Of a stretch of DNA of 64,000 nt, positions 40,727 through 50,726 are shown piece after piece. A model generated the notes under the pieces. That model made no database searches. It saw only the letters and a list, made by a program, of their open reading frames with translations, and had not been told where the DNA came from. The position numbers were made by a program, and so were the translations under genes. Source of the DNA: Larkinella punicea (lineage in GTDB: Bacteria > Bacteroidota > Bacteroidia > Cytophagales > Spirosomataceae). Numbering within the stretch: the stretch's first letter is position 1; the number at the start of each line of letters is the position of its first letter. The stretch lies in NCBI RefSeq assembly GCF_003334855.1, contig NZ_QOWE01000009.1, positions 227,795 through 291,794 on the forward strand, given 5' to 3'.

Positions 40727-42190
40727 ATGCACTACCGTATTTCGTCGACCAACCCTTCGTCCCGGCTCCTTGAAGTTGATTTTCTGCTGACGGCCATTTC
40801 ATCTTCCACCGTTGATTTGCAACTCCCCGCCTGGCGTCCCGGCCGGTATGAGATTCAGAACTTCGCCAAAAATATCCAGCGGTTCGAAATTTTTGACCAA
40901 ACCGGAAAACCGCTCGCGTTTCAGAAAATTACCAAAGACCGCTGGCGGGTGCAAACCGAAGGCGTTTCGGAACTGGTCGCCCGGTATACCTATTACAGCA
41001 ACACCATCAACGCAGGAACCAGCTACGCCGACGATCGGCTGCTGTACATCAATCCGGTCAATCTGTGTTTATTTACCGACGATCGGTTGCAGGAAGAATG
41101 TACGCTCGAACTGACCATTCCGGACGATTGGCAGGTGGCCTGCGGAATGAAGCAAACCGCATCCAATATCCTGACTGCCTCTGATTTCTACGAACTGGTC
41201 GACTGCCCGCTCATCGCTTCGCCCGACCTGCAACATCTCCCGTATGAAATTGATAATACGGTTTTTCACGTCTGGATCAATGGCAATATAAAACCGGATT
41301 GGGAACGAATCCGGCACGATTTCAGCCGGTTTTCGGAAACGCAAATCCGGCTCTTCGGCGAATTTCCCGAAAAAGACTATCATTTTCTGACGCTGATTCT
41401 GCCGACGGCGCATTACCACGGCGTCGAACACCGCAATTCCACCATGCTCGTGCTGGGTCCCAACGACGAAGGCGAGGGCCTGTATACGGATTTGCTGGGC
41501 GTCTCGTCGCACGAATTGTTTCATACCTGGAATATCATCCGCATTCGGCCAACGGAACTTTTGCCGTATGATTTTACCCGGGAAACGTACTTCACGACCT
41601 GCTTTGTGGCCGAAGGCGTCACGACCTATTACGGGGATTTGCTCCTCCGCCGGGCGAACGTTTTCACCGATGCCGCCTACTGGAAAGAGCTTCAGGTGCT
41701 GTTGAAACGACATTTTGAACCCAGCGGACGATCGTTTCAGTCGCTCACCGAGTCGTCCTGGGATTTGTGGCTGGACGGTTACGACAAAGGCGTACCGAAC
41801 CGGAAAGTGTCGGTGTATTACAAGGGCGCCACCGTGGCCCTAATTCTGGACTTACACATCCGCCGGAAATGGAATCATGCCCGTTCACTTGATGACGTCA
41901 TGCGGATCATGTGGGAACGATTCGGAAAACCGTTCGTGGGGTATACGCTTGAGGATTACCGCGCTATCACGGAAGAAGTGGCGGGTGAACCGCTCGGCTG
42001 GTATTACGAACGCTGCATCTTCGGCAACGAACCGCTGGAACCGCTCCTGAACGAATACCTGGCATTTGTTGGCCTGCAACTGGAATACGATGCCACCGAC
42101 TTGGTCAGTGCGCCCTCGGTATTGCTCGTTCAGCACGACGATAAGGCCGGTTTGCAAAACCGCCATCAGTGGTTGGGTGTTCAACCCTGA
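40727..42190 (+). CDS. M61 family metallopeptidase lacking the PDZ domain
   Basis: A 487-residue protein of the M61 glycyl-aminopeptidase group. An N-terminal beta domain (LPAWRPGRYEIQNFAKNIQR) is followed by a thermolysin-like domain with zinc motif H262-E-L-F-H266 (SSHELFHTWN) and a downstream glutamate in FVAEGVTTYYGD. Most family members continue into a PDZ domain and reach about 580-620 residues. Here the protein stops at QWLGVQP, about where the first PDZ strand should begin. It has no signal peptide. It may still be active; the truncation is judged from family knowledge. Confidence 0.85.
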   Translation: MHYRISSTNPSSRLLEVDFLLTAISSSTVDLQLPAWRPGRYEIQNFAKNIQRFEIFDQTGKPLAFQKITKDRWRVQTEGVSELVARYTYYSNTINAGTSYADDRLLYINPVNLCLFTDDRLQEECTLELTIPDDWQVACGMKQTASNILTASDFYELVDCPLIASPDLQHLPYEIDNTVFHVWINGNIKPDWERIRHDFSRFSETQIRLFGEFPEKDYHFLTLILPTAHYHGVEHRNSTMLVLGPNDEGEGLYTDLLGVSSHELFHTWNIIRIRPTELLPYDFTRETYFTTCFVAEGVTTYYGDLLLRRANVFTDAAYWKELQVLLKRHFEPSGRSFQSLTESSWDLWLDGYDKGVPNRKVSVYYKGATVALILDLHIRRKWNHARSLDDVMRIMWERFGKPFVGYTLEDYRAITEEVAGEPLGWYYERCIFGNEPLEPLLNEYLAFVGLQLEYDATDLVSAPSVLLVQHDDKAGLQNRHQWLGVQP

Positions 42191-42251
42191 TCGGGTTGAA
42201 AGACTGGTAAATAGTCAATCGTAGGGCCACTTGTTATTTTCTTTTTCTCCA

Positions 42252-43841
42252 ATGAAACGCCTTGCCAAAACCGCCCTGTTTCTCCTGATTGCATTGACCG
42301 GCACCAGCCACCGAACCGGTTTCACTGGCCAGACAAAACCGCTCGCTTCGGCGGTGACGATCAATCTGAGTGAGGAATTTCAAACCATCCATAGCTTCGG
42401 CGCGTCCGATTGCTGGTCGGCCAAGTTTATTGGTAAATGGCGCGATAAGGCCAAAAAAAACCAGATCGCCGATCTGCTCTTTAGTCAGGATACCCTGGCC
42501 AGCGGCCAGCCGAAGGGTATTGGCTTGTCGTTGTGGCGGGTGAACATCGGTGCGGGAAGTTTTGAACAGAAAGACAGCAGTGCCATCCGGGATGAATGGC
42601 GTCGGGAAGAAAGTTTTCTGACTCCTGATGGCCGTTACGACTGGAGTAAACAGGCTGGAAATCAATGGTTTTTACAGGCGGCCCGCCAGCGGGGTGTTCG
42701 CTACACCCTTGGGTTTACCAACTCCCCGCCCGTGCAAATGACCCGCAACGGCAAAGCTTTTTCGCCGGGCGGCAAAGCGTTCAATCTCAAACCAGCCGCC
42801 CTGGAACCTTTCGCCGACTTTCTGGTTACCGTGGCCGAACACTTCAAATTTGATTACCTGAGCCCCATCAACGAACCGCAATGGGACTGGACTGCCGGCA
42901 AAAACGGCAAAGCCAATCAGGAAGGCTCCCCGGCCGAAAATGCCGATATTCTGGCGGTTACCAAAGCTTTATCGACCAAACTGGCCACTGCCAAATCCAA
43001 AACAAAGGTCGTAACCGGTGAAGCGGGCCAGCTTGATTACCTCTACGAGAAAGCCGAAAGTGGCAGAGGCAATCAGCTTGACTACTTTTTTGGCCCGAAC
43101 CAAACCGCTTCTCTGACTAAACTCCCGAATGCGGAACCGATCTGGGCGTATCACAGCTATTTTTCGACCTGCCGGGACTCGACGCTCGTGGCGATGCGCC
43201 AGAAAGCAGCTCAACGCGCCAAAACCGTGGGGAGTCCGCCACTCTGGCAAAGTGAGTTTGGCGTTCTGGGCGACATCTGCGGCCAGTACAACGGCAGTCC
43301 GCGCCACACCGACATCGACTATGGGCTGTACGTGGCCAAAGTGATCCACAACGACCTGACGATCGCCAACGTGACCTCGTGGCAATGGTGGCTGGCCATC
43401 AATCCCTACAACTACAGCGATGGGCTGGTGTATATCAACGGCCCGGATGGTCTGTATAAAAACCACGACAACGCCCGGCTCGACGGGCAGGTGATCGACT
43501 CGAAACAACTCTGGGCGTTCGGCAATTACGCCCGCTTTATCCGGCCCGGTATGAAACGGGTGGCGGTCCGCATCGGTGAGGTGGCGAATCCGGTGGCCGA
43601 AGCGAGTCAGGGTATGGTGTCGGCCTACAAAGATGCTGCGCGTAAACAGCTTGTGCTGGTTTGTGTCAACATGACGTCCGACGCCCTGACCGTACCCCTC
43701 AGCGGGGTAAAAATCCGGAACGGACGCTTTGCCGGTTATACCACCTCCGCCACCAAAACCCTGACGAAATCCACCGTACGGGCCGACCAAGTTCGGCTGG
43801 AACCCAAGTCGGTCGTTACGCTGGTGGGGACGTATCAATAA
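42252..43841 (+). CDS. GH30-family glycoside hydrolase
   Basis: A 529-residue secreted protein from ATG 42252 with a signal peptide (LAKTALFLLIALTGTSH). A TIM barrel with flanking beta-sandwich, as in GH30. General acid/base E208 lies in SPINEPQWDW and nucleophile E335 in LWQSEFGVLG. The fold start FQTIHSFGASDCWSAKF matches the family and is close to endo-beta-1,6-galactanases and xylanases of this family. Substrate is therefore probably a plant or microbial glycan, but specificity cannot be fixed. It stands apart from any SusCD pair. Confidence 0.85.
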   Translation: MKRLAKTALFLLIALTGTSHRTGFTGQTKPLASAVTINLSEEFQTIHSFGASDCWSAKFIGKWRDKAKKNQIADLLFSQDTLASGQPKGIGLSLWRVNIGAGSFEQKDSSAIRDEWRREESFLTPDGRYDWSKQAGNQWFLQAARQRGVRYTLGFTNSPPVQMTRNGKAFSPGGKAFNLKPAALEPFADFLVTVAEHFKFDYLSPINEPQWDWTAGKNGKANQEGSPAENADILAVTKALSTKLATAKSKTKVVTGEAGQLDYLYEKAESGRGNQLDYFFGPNQTASLTKLPNAEPIWAYHSYFSTCRDSTLVAMRQKAAQRAKTVGSPPLWQSEFGVLGDICGQYNGSPRHTDIDYGLYVAKVIHNDLTIANVTSWQWWLAINPYNYSDGLVYINGPDGLYKNHDNARLDGQVIDSKQLWAFGNYARFIRPGMKRVAVRIGEVANPVAEASQGMVSAYKDAARKQLVLVCVNMTSDALTVPLSGVKIRNGRFAGYTTSATKTLTKSTVRADQVRLEPKSVVTLVGTYQ

Positions 43842-43859
43842 TCAGTGAATACCGCCAAA

Positions 43860-44114
43860 TCAGTTTTTCTTTTTGGCGCGCATTTCCGGGAGCGTCTGTC
43901 CGGTATCGCCCTGGGCTGCTTGTGGTGCCTCCAGCGAATTGGTGGTCGTGTCGCCCTGAATTCCCATAATGCTCGTATCATTCGCCATTTCCGTCGCATC
44001 GGCGCCTGATTGCGTGCTTTCTGTTTTGGAATTACAACTCAGGCAAAAGGTTGTCAGCAGAATACCAAACCCGACGATCAGGCTCCGGCTTCCATTTTTC
44101 AGGTTGTTTTTCAT
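43860..44114 (-). CDS. Small putative lipoprotein
   Basis: An 84-residue protein. A signal sequence with lipobox-like cysteine (LIVGFGILLTTFCLSC) is followed by an acidic, threonine- and serine-rich tail without predicted structure (STQSGADATEMANDTSIMG). No family recognised. It could be a surface-tethered disordered protein. It faces away from uvrB and converges with the GH30 gene. Confidence 0.55.
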   Translation of the reverse strand: MKNNLKNGSRSLIVGFGILLTTFCLSCNSKTESTQSGADATEMANDTSIMGIQGDTTTNSLEAPQAAQGDTGQTLPEMRAKKKN

Positions 44115-44274
44115 GGTATTTAAACGTTGAGTGACTAGTACCGTAACCGGGAGGTACGCGAGTTGTTTGGAAAAAAAATGACAGAATGAGCATACGCTAA
44201 CAATCCTGAAAAAGTGCGGTTATCTTTAAAACCGTTCTTGTTTCAATCTTGCTTTTTTCGTATCTTAGCTTGTT

Positions 44275-46302
44275 ATGAATTTCAAGCTGACTTCAGAATT
44301 TAAACCGACTGGCGACCAGCCGCAGGCCATTGAAAAGCTGGTAAAAGGGATCAAGGAAGGCGAACCGTCGCAGGTGTTGTTGGGTGTTACCGGATCTGGA
44401 AAAACATTTACAGTAGCCAACGTCATTGCCCAACTCGACCGCCCGACGCTCGTGCTGAGCCACAACAAAACGCTGGCAGCCCAACTCTACGGCGAGTTCA
44501 AGCAGTTTTTCCCCGAAAATGCTGTTCAATATTTCATCTCCTATTACGATTACTACCAGCCGGAAGCGTTCATCGCGACGACCAATACATACATCGAAAA
44601 AGATCTGGCTATCAACGAAGAAATCGACAAGCTCCGGCTGGCGACGGTTTCGGCCCTGATGAGCGGTCGGCGGGATATTGTCGTGATTGCCTCGGTTTCC
44701 TGTATTTACGGTGCCGGTAACCCGAACGAATACCAGAAAAGCATCGTGCGGCTGGGCGTGGGCGAAACCATCAGCCGCAACCAGTTTCTCTTCAAACTGG
44801 TCGAGATTCTGTATAGCCGCACCGAGGTGGAATTCACCCGCGGTTCGTTCCGAGTCAAGGGCGATACCGTCGATATTTTTCCCGGTTATGCCGATTTTGC
44901 GTACCGGATTGTCTTCTTCGGCGACGAAATTGAAGCCATTCAACGCATCGATCCGGCGTCGGGCAAGAAGATCGGCGACGACCGGATCATTGCCATTTTC
45001 CCGGCCAACCTTTTCGTAACCGGTCGGGACACGTTGAATATGGCCATCGGCGAAATTCAGAATGATCTGGTGGCGCAGATTCGCTATTTTCAGTCCGAGT
45101 TCCGGAATATGGAAGCCGAGCGAATCAAGGAGCGGACAGAGTTCGACATCGAAATGATGCGCGAATTGGGCTATTGTTCCGGTATTGAAAACTACTCCCG
45201 GTATTTCGACCGCCGGCAACCCGGCCAGCGTCCCTTCTGTTTGCTCGACTATTTCCCCGACGACTTTCTGACGATTGTGGATGAAAGCCACGCGACGATG
45301 CCGCAAATCCGGGCGATGTGGGGCGGTGACCGTTCGCGCAAGGAAGCCCTGGTTGACTACGGTTTTCGGCTGCCATCGGCGCTCGATAACCGTCCGCTTA
45401 CGTTTCAGGAATTTGAGCAAATGGCCGGGCAAACGGTTTTTGTTAGCGCAACCCCTTCTGATTACGAATTACGCCGGAGCGAAGGCGTAGTGGTCGAACA
45501 GTTGATTCGCCCGACCGGTTTGCTGGACCCTGCGATTGAAGTACGGCCCAGTCTGAACCAGATCGATGATTTGCTGGAAGAGATCGACATCCGCGTCAAA
45601 CGCAAAGAACGGGTGCTGGTGACGACGCTGACCAAACGCATGGCCGAGGAGTTGAGCAAATACCTGGAACGGGTGGGCGTCAAAGGCCGCTACATTCACT
45701 CGGAAGTGAAAACGCTGGATCGGGTTGAAATCCTGCGGGAGTTGCGACTGGGTGTTTTCGATGTGCTGGTGGGTGTCAACCTGCTGCGCGAAGGACTCGA
45801 TTTGCCGGAAGTATCGCTGGTGGCCATCATGGACGCCGACAAAGAAGGTTTCCTGCGCGACATTCGATCCCTGATTCAAACCATTGGCCGGGCCGCCCGG
45901 AACTCCAACGGACGCGTGCTCATGTATGCCGACCGCATCACCGGTTCGATGGAGAAAGCCATCAGCGAAACCAACCGACGGCGGGAAATCCAGATGGAGT
46001 ACAATGAGAAGCACGGTATTACGCCAATGACCATTTTGCGGTCTCATGATGCCATTATGGGACAAACCAGCATTGCCGATTCGCGTCCGGAGGCCAAACA
46101 ATACTACGTTGAACCCGACGAATTCCGGATTGCTGCCGATCCCGTGGTGCAATACATGGGGAAAAATGACCTGGAGCAGGTCATCAAAGAGACGCAGAAT
46201 AAAATGGAACGAGCCGCCAAAGAACTGGATTTCATGGAAGCGGCCCGGCTACGGGATGAGTTGTTTCAACTCCGCGACCGGCTGAAAGCGACGCAGGTGT
46301 AA
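44275..46302 (+). CDS. uvrB: Excinuclease ABC subunit B
   Basis: A 675-residue damage-recognition helicase of nucleotide excision repair that loads with UvrA and recruits UvrC. Walker A GVTGSGKTFTVANV is at about 38-51; the beta-hairpin region (YYDYYQPEAFIATTNTYIEK) is at about 88-107; DEAD-like VDESHAT is near 337; helicase motif VI (QTIGRAARN) is near 540. The C-terminal UVR motif that contacts UvrC (MERAAKELDFMEAARLRDE) is complete. Nothing unusual. Confidence 0.95.
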   Translation: MNFKLTSEFKPTGDQPQAIEKLVKGIKEGEPSQVLLGVTGSGKTFTVANVIAQLDRPTLVLSHNKTLAAQLYGEFKQFFPENAVQYFISYYDYYQPEAFIATTNTYIEKDLAINEEIDKLRLATVSALMSGRRDIVVIASVSCIYGAGNPNEYQKSIVRLGVGETISRNQFLFKLVEILYSRTEVEFTRGSFRVKGDTVDIFPGYADFAYRIVFFGDEIEAIQRIDPASGKKIGDDRIIAIFPANLFVTGRDTLNMAIGEIQNDLVAQIRYFQSEFRNMEAERIKERTEFDIEMMRELGYCSGIENYSRYFDRRQPGQRPFCLLDYFPDDFLTIVDESHATMPQIRAMWGGDRSRKEALVDYGFRLPSALDNRPLTFQEFEQMAGQTVFVSATPSDYELRRSEGVVVEQLIRPTGLLDPAIEVRPSLNQIDDLLEEIDIRVKRKERVLVTTLTKRMAEELSKYLERVGVKGRYIHSEVKTLDRVEILRELRLGVFDVLVGVNLLREGLDLPEVSLVAIMDADKEGFLRDIRSLIQTIGRAARNSNGRVLMYADRITGSMEKAISETNRRREIQMEYNEKHGITPMTILRSHDAIMGQTSIADSRPEAKQYYVEPDEFRIAADPVVQYMGKNDLEQVIKETQNKMERAAKELDFMEAARLRDELFQLRDRLKATQV

Positions 46303-46305
46303 TCG

Positions 46306-46334
46306 AATGCCGGGTCGTTTGTCGGCCCGGCATT
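46306..46334. terminator. Bidirectional hairpin between uvrB and prfA
   Basis: AATGCCGGG (46306-46314) pairs with CCCGGCATT (46326-46334). Only a short T-rich tail is present on either side, so it is a weak but plausible shared terminator for the convergent genes. Confidence 0.6.
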
Positions 46335-46336
46335 TC

Positions 46337-47410
46337 TTAGGCCAACGCGGCTTCTTTCATCCGTTCGGCGTTTTCGGCCATGCGGAGTTGCTCGATAAAG
46401 TTGTCGATGTCGCCGTCCATCACTGTCGGCAGGTTATACACTGTCAGGCCGATGCGGTGGTCGGTTACGCGGCTTTGCGGGTAATTGTAGGTCCGGATTT
46501 TGTCGGAACGGTCGCCACTGCCCACCATCGACTTGCGCTGCGAACTGATTTCGTCGTTGTGTTTCTGCAATTCAATTTCGTACAAACGCGAACGCAAAAC
46601 CGTCAGGGCTTTTTCGGTATTCTTGATCTGCGAACGTTCATCCTGGCACTGCACCACCAAACCAGATGGAATGTGCGTGAGCCGAACCGCCGAATAGGTG
46701 GTGTTGACCGACTGCCCTCCCGCACCCGACGAGCAGAAGGTATCTTTCCGAATGTCGTTCATATTGATCTGAACATCAACCTCTTCCGCTTCGGGCAAAA
46801 CCGCTACGCTGGAAGCTGAGGTGTGAATTCGCCCCTGCGATTCGGTGGCCGGAACCCGCTGAACGCGGTGAACACCGGATTCGAATTTCAGTTTGCCGTA
46901 GACGTCTTCGCCTTCGACCTGACAGATAATTTCTTTGTAACCACCCGAGGTTCCGTCGGTGAAGTCCATCAACGACATCCGCCAGCCCATGCGGTCGCAC
47001 AGGCGCTGGTACATGCGGAACAGATCACCGGCGAAAATAGAGGCTTCGTCGCCACCGGTTCCGGCCCGGATTTCGAGAATGACGTTTTTGCTGTCGTTCG
47101 GATCTTTCGGAATCAGCATTTCTTTCAATACGTCCTCCATCGGTTCGCGCTGCGGCACCAGCTCATCGAGTTCTGCTTTGGCCATTTCGCGCAAATCTTC
47201 ATCTCGTTCGGTAGCCAGCAGATCCTTTGCCCCGTCGATATCATTCAGCAGTTTTTTATAAACCTGATACTGCTTGACGATCTTTTCGAGGTCTTTGTAT
47301 TCCTTGCTTAGCTTGGTGTATTTCTTCTGATCCGAAACGATTTCCGGCATCATGATTTGCTGAGAAACCTCCTCAAACCGTTCTTTTATGGATTCTAATT
47401 GATCAATCAT
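46337..47410 (-). CDS. prfA: Peptide chain release factor 1
   Basis: A 357-residue class I release factor that recognises UAA and UAG and triggers peptide release. The GGQ motif is at about 231-233 ([20 protein letters not shown]); Gln is the residue methylated by PrmC. The N-terminal coiled coil and the codon-recognition domain (about 110-220) have normal length. The region after GGQ (NTTYSAVR) is the Bacteroidota variant of the usual NKTDSAVR. Confidence 0.94.
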   Translation of the reverse strand: MIDQLESIKERFEEVSQQIMMPEIVSDQKKYTKLSKEYKDLEKIVKQYQVYKKLLNDIDGAKDLLATERDEDLREMAKAELDELVPQREPMEDVLKEMLIPKDPNDSKNVILEIRAGTGGDEASIFAGDLFRMYQRLCDRMGWRMSLMDFTDGTSGGYKEIICQVEGEDVYGKLKFESGVHRVQRVPATESQGRIHTSASSVAVLPEAEEVDVQINMNDIRKDTFCSSGAGGQSVNTTYSAVRLTHIPSGLVVQCQDERSQIKNTEKALTVLRSRLYEIELQKHNDEISSQRKSMVGSGDRSDKIRTYNYPQSRVTDHRIGLTVYNLPTVMDGDIDNFIEQLRMAENAERMKEAALA

Positions 47411-47433
47411 TGGTTAGAAAACTTTATGCCTGA

Positions 47434-47527
47434 TTTACCCCGTTCCCCTAAAGGAGACTTGGACGCGGAATAATCCGGATGCAGAAGTCCGGCAACGGCC
47501 GACCGTCCTTTAGGGGAACGGGGTAAA
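47434..47527. repeat. CCCCTAAA-type inverted repeat, copy 3
   Basis: Perfect 22-bp arms (47434-47455 and 47506-47527) with core CCCCTAAAGG. The 50-base centre keeps ACTTGGACGCGGAATAATCC. It lies between the divergent prfA and lipoprotein genes. Confidence 0.82.
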
Positions 47528-47650
47528 CTTTGATACAAATCTACGAAAATTCGGTCAGTCAACACTTCGGTCGTACATTTGTCAACGAAACGGACAATCC
47601 CATCGTTATCCAGATTGATGACAAGATTTCACTTCACTAAGTTCCTGGCA

Positions 47651-48241
47651 ATGAACCGTATCTTTTCCCCTTTTGCTCTCCTGCTAAGTCTGTTGTTTCT
47701 TCTATTATTTGAGTCCGCCTGCTCTCCCGACCAGAATCAGAATACGAAGGAACTGGCGCAGGAAATGAACGACCGGAAAATCAAGCGGGTCACCAACGTC
47801 CAACTCACGACCACCGTCGATGAATGGGGCAAAGCCCTCATTCTGACCACCCGAAAAGCTCTGACTCGTGAACTGACGAAAAAGCCCGGAGACTCCACCT
47901 TCTGCAACCTGGAAAACGTACCGGCCATTCAGAAACTGGAGAAACAGTACGCCATTACGATCGATTTGCTGAAGGCAAAAGATGTAACCAACCCAGCCCT
48001 GGATCCCAAAGAACGGGATTTGCTGGGTGCGTATGTCTACAACGCTCAGAATAAACTGGAGCAGAACGACAACGTCCAGAAACTGAACGACACGCTGTTT
48101 GTCTACAATTCACCCGTTGCGACGGATGACATCATCTGCAAAACCTGTACAGACAATGCGGCCTTGCCGTTCGTGATCTGGCGCATCGTGTTCAACAAAC
48201 GGGAAGTGATCCGGCGGGTCAATCCGAAGAAATTGAAGTAA
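47651..48241 (+). CDS. Putative lipoprotein with DUF3365/Tll0287-like domain
   Basis: A 196-residue protein from ATG 47651 with lipobox (LLLSLLFLLLFESAC). The mature part is helical at first, then a PAS-like core ending DIICKTCTDNAALPFVIWRI; the CxxC motif (CKTC) is unusual and could bind haem or be redox-active, as some DUF3365-type sensors do. That link is an inference. Another start 24 codons upstream is possible but gives a worse signal sequence. Its stop codon overlaps a 93-bp inverted repeat. Confidence 0.6.
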   Translation: MNRIFSPFALLLSLLFLLLFESACSPDQNQNTKELAQEMNDRKIKRVTNVQLTTTVDEWGKALILTTRKALTRELTKKPGDSTFCNLENVPAIQKLEKQYAITIDLLKAKDVTNPALDPKERDLLGAYVYNAQNKLEQNDNVQKLNDTLFVYNSPVATDDIICKTCTDNAALPFVIWRIVFNKREVIRRVNPKKLK

Positions 48242-48332
48242 CCCTGACAGCGGTCGCCAGACCCTGTCAGCGGTTGATCTGGATAATAGATTTTTCAACC
48301 GCTGACAGGGTCTGGCGACCGCTGTCAGGGTT
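48240..48332. repeat. CCCTGWCAGCGGT-type inverted repeat, copy 1
   Basis: Perfect 38-bp arms (48240-48277 and 48295-48332) around 17 bases. Each arm contains CCCTGACAGCGGT and CCCTGTCAGCGGT in direct order. The left arm begins in the TAA of the preceding gene, and a further half-unit (GCTGTCAGGGTTAT) follows at 48335. A related, shorter element is at 55435. Confidence 0.85.
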
Positions 48333-48451
48333 ATGCTGTCAGGGTTATACAGAACAGTATGAAAATACGATTAAATAGTACTTCAGAAACGATGATTTTG
48401 TACTTTTAACACATTCGTATTCCATCCCTTAACAAACATACTGTTTAACGT

Positions 48452-49801
48452 ATGAGCAATCTGAAAAATAAAGCCGATCAGGCGGTTAGCCGACGCGGTT
48501 TTTTCAAAGCCTCGTCGCTTGCCCTGGCTGGCGTCACCATTCTGCCCCGGCATGTGCTGGGTGGCAAAGGATTTATTGCGCCGTCTGATAAACTGAACGT
48601 CGCCGGGGTCGGCATCGGCGGCATGGGAAAAAGCAACCTCAACGCCCTGGCACCCACAGAAAACATCGTCGCGCTTTGCGATGTCGATGAGAAATACGCT
48701 GGCCCGGTTTTCGAAAAATACCCGAATGCCAAGCGGTATAAAGACTACCGCAAGATGCTCGATGCCCAGAAAGACATCGACGGCATTGTAGTGGCCACAC
48801 CCGATCACCTGCACGGTGTTATTGCATCAGCCGCCATGAAACTCGGTAAACACGTCTACGTGCAAAAACCGCTGACCGTTACGGTGTGGGAATCGCGCGA
48901 ACTGGCGCGGCTGGCGAAAGAAAATCCGAAAGTCGTTACCCAAATGGGAAACCAGGGCCACTCGAACGACGATGCCCGCCTGATCAACGAATGGATTGCC
49001 GACGGCGCCATTGGCAAAGTGCAGGAAGTCCACGTCTGGACCAACCGCCCCATCTGGCCGCAAGGTATGGAGGTACCGAAAGAAGCCGTCGACGCACCAT
49101 CGACGCTGGACTGGGAGTTGTTTTTAGGTCCTGCTCCCCACCGGGCCTACAATCCGGCGTACACCCCGTTCAAATGGCGCGGCTGGGTCGATTACGGTGC
49201 CGGTGCATTGGGCGACATGGGCGCTCACCTGGTCGATCACCCGTTCTGGGCGCTGGGGCTCAACCCGCCGATCACCGTCGAGGCTTCCTCGACGCCATTT
49301 AACAAGCAAAGCTACCCGGTTTCGTCGCTGGTGACTTTTGAGTTTGAAACAAAAGACAAGAAAAATCCGCTGACGATGACGTGGTACGATGGCGGTATCT
49401 TGCCGCCCAAACCGATCGAATTCGGCGATGGTCCCGTTCCGAAAGGTGGTGGCGTTTTGTATGTCGGAACGAAAGGAAAACTTTTCCACGAAACCTACGG
49501 CTCCAAACCGCGTCTGCTGCCGCAGGAAAAAATGGATTCCTACAAAAAACCGGCGCAGACGATTCCGCGCGTCGGCATGAGTCACGAACGCAACTGGGCC
49601 GAAGCCTGCAAGGGAAACGGCAAGGCGGTTTCGCCCTTCGAATACGCCGGCCCGTTGTGCGAAACCATGCTGCTGGGCATCGTGGCCCTCTACAAACAGG
49701 GCACCAAACTAAACTGGGATACAAAAACCATGGCCTTCACCAACGCCCCGGAATTGAATCCGTATCTGAAACGCGAATACCGTCAGGGTTGGGCGATGTA
49801 G
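48452..49801 (+). CDS. Gfo/Idh/MocA oxidoreductase with Tat signal
   Basis: A 449-residue NAD(P)-dependent sugar dehydrogenase-like protein. The N-terminus has a twin-arginine-type signal ([15 protein letters not shown]), so it is exported folded with its cofactor. The Rossmann motif [17 protein letters not shown] is near residue 52, and the EKP-like motif appears as YVQKPLTV near 135. The C-terminal domain is a mixed beta sheet. It is followed, after a hairpin, by a DUF1080 gene. This pair occurs widely in Bacteroidota and is linked to 3-keto-glycoside metabolism. Confidence 0.9.
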   Translation: MSNLKNKADQAVSRRGFFKASSLALAGVTILPRHVLGGKGFIAPSDKLNVAGVGIGGMGKSNLNALAPTENIVALCDVDEKYAGPVFEKYPNAKRYKDYRKMLDAQKDIDGIVVATPDHLHGVIASAAMKLGKHVYVQKPLTVTVWESRELARLAKENPKVVTQMGNQGHSNDDARLINEWIADGAIGKVQEVHVWTNRPIWPQGMEVPKEAVDAPSTLDWELFLGPAPHRAYNPAYTPFKWRGWVDYGAGALGDMGAHLVDHPFWALGLNPPITVEASSTPFNKQSYPVSSLVTFEFETKDKKNPLTMTWYDGGILPPKPIEFGDGPVPKGGGVLYVGTKGKLFHETYGSKPRLLPQEKMDSYKKPAQTIPRVGMSHERNWAEACKGNGKAVSPFEYAGPLCETMLLGIVALYKQGTKLNWDTKTMAFTNAPELNPYLKREYRQGWAM

Positions 49802-49816
49802 TTTTTCATTTAGAAT

Positions 49817-49891
49817 AAAGAGCAGAGACAAGAGAGTAGAGACTTAAAAAACCGTGTCTTTACTCTCTTGTCTATGCTCTTTTCTCTCTTT
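49817..49891. repeat. Heptamer hairpin (TCTNNNN family), copy 3
   Basis: Arms 49817-49843 and 49856-49882 pair with two mismatches. The right side is five heptamers from 49857 (TCTTTAC, TCTCTTG, TCTATGC and so on); the left shows AGCAGAG, ACAAGAG and AGTAGAG. It lies between the Gfo/Idh and DUF1080 genes, 9 bases before the latter's ATG. Confidence 0.83.
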
Positions 49892-49899
49892 CAAAACCT

Positions 49900-50622
49900 A
49901 TGAAAAAAATTTCACTGATTGCGCTGTTCTTCCTATCGGTCGTCCAACTGTTTGCACAGGCTCCGAACACCTTAACTGCACAGGAAAAGAAAGAGGGCTG
50001 GAAACTGCTGTTCAACGGAAAAGACGTCAGCGGCTGGCATACCTACGGCAAAACCGGTGTCGGCTCGGCCTGGATTATCGAAAACGGAGCACTGAAACTG
50101 CATGTACCGGAACGCGCCGGAAACAAAGCCAAAAACGGGGGCGATCTGGCGACGGATCAGACGTTCAAAGGCGATTTTGAATTCAAGGCAGATTGTAAAG
50201 TCGAACGGTTTACAAACAGCGGTATTTTCTTTTTTGTAACCGAAGCCCCGGAATACAAGGAGATTTACCATACCGGCCTGGAGCTTCAGGTGCTCGACAA
50301 CGCGATTTACGAGGGTGCGCCGGAAAACAAACACCGCGCGGGCGACTTCTTCAGCGTCGCCAACGCCCGCATCCGCGAACCGAAGGCCGTGGGTGAGTGG
50401 AACCAGATTCATTTCAAGCTGAAAGGGAAAGTCCTGTCGGTCTACATGAACGGCTATCTCATTCAGGAACACAACGTTGAGAGTGCCGACTGGAAAAAAC
50501 GAATCGCCGAAAGCAACTTAAAAAACGCTCCGATCAGCAAAGGTCAGTTGGCCGGACGGATCGGTTTGCAGGACTGGGGCAGCCCGGTTTACTACCGGAA
50601 TATCAAGATTCGGCCACTTTAA
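49900..50622 (+). CDS. DUF1080 protein, 3-keto-disaccharide hydrolase family
   Basis: A 240-residue exported protein with signal peptide (KKISLIALFFLSVVQLFAQ). The rest is a concanavalin-like beta-sandwich: GWKLLFNGKDVSGWHTYGK, DFEFKADCKV, SGIFFFVTEAPEY, and the closing IGLQDWGSPVYYRNIKIRPL that defines the family. The family includes enzymes that split 3-keto-glycosides made by Gfo/Idh-type dehydrogenases. Position after the Gfo/Idh gene supports a joint pathway, though a hairpin lies between. Confidence 0.88.
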   Translation: MKKISLIALFFLSVVQLFAQAPNTLTAQEKKEGWKLLFNGKDVSGWHTYGKTGVGSAWIIENGALKLHVPERAGNKAKNGGDLATDQTFKGDFEFKADCKVERFTNSGIFFFVTEAPEYKEIYHTGLELQVLDNAIYEGAPENKHRAGDFFSVANARIREPKAVGEWNQIHFKLKGKVLSVYMNGYLIQEHNVESADWKKRIAESNLKNAPISKGQLAGRIGLQDWGSPVYYRNIKIRPL

Positions 50623-50675
50623 TACAATATTTTTCCGTCATTTTCCGCCAAAAACGATGATTTCCCGACCGGTTC

Positions 50676-50705
50676 TTTGCTGCTAAAAGAATCTGGATAT
50701 ATTTG
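50676..50705 (+). promoter_or_regulatory. Predicted padR promoter
   Basis: TTTG (50676-50679), an 18-base spacer and TATATTTG (50698-50705) match the Bacteroidota consensus. The start codon is 22 bases on. Confidence 0.7.
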
Positions 50706-50726
50706 TTTTACAAAACCTAAACAAAT
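50701..50726. promoter_or_regulatory. Inverted repeat overlapping promoter, putative PadR operator
   Basis: ATTTGTTT (50701-50708) and AAACAAAT (50719-50726) are perfect 8-bp inverted arms 10 bases apart. They cover the end of the -7 box, the expected transcription start and the base before the ATG. The geometry fits an autorepression site for the gene product. Confidence 0.6.

Noticed and set aside
44293..45432. 379-codon antisense frame in uvrB
   Set aside because: Entirely inside a conserved gene; biased composition and no family resemblance.
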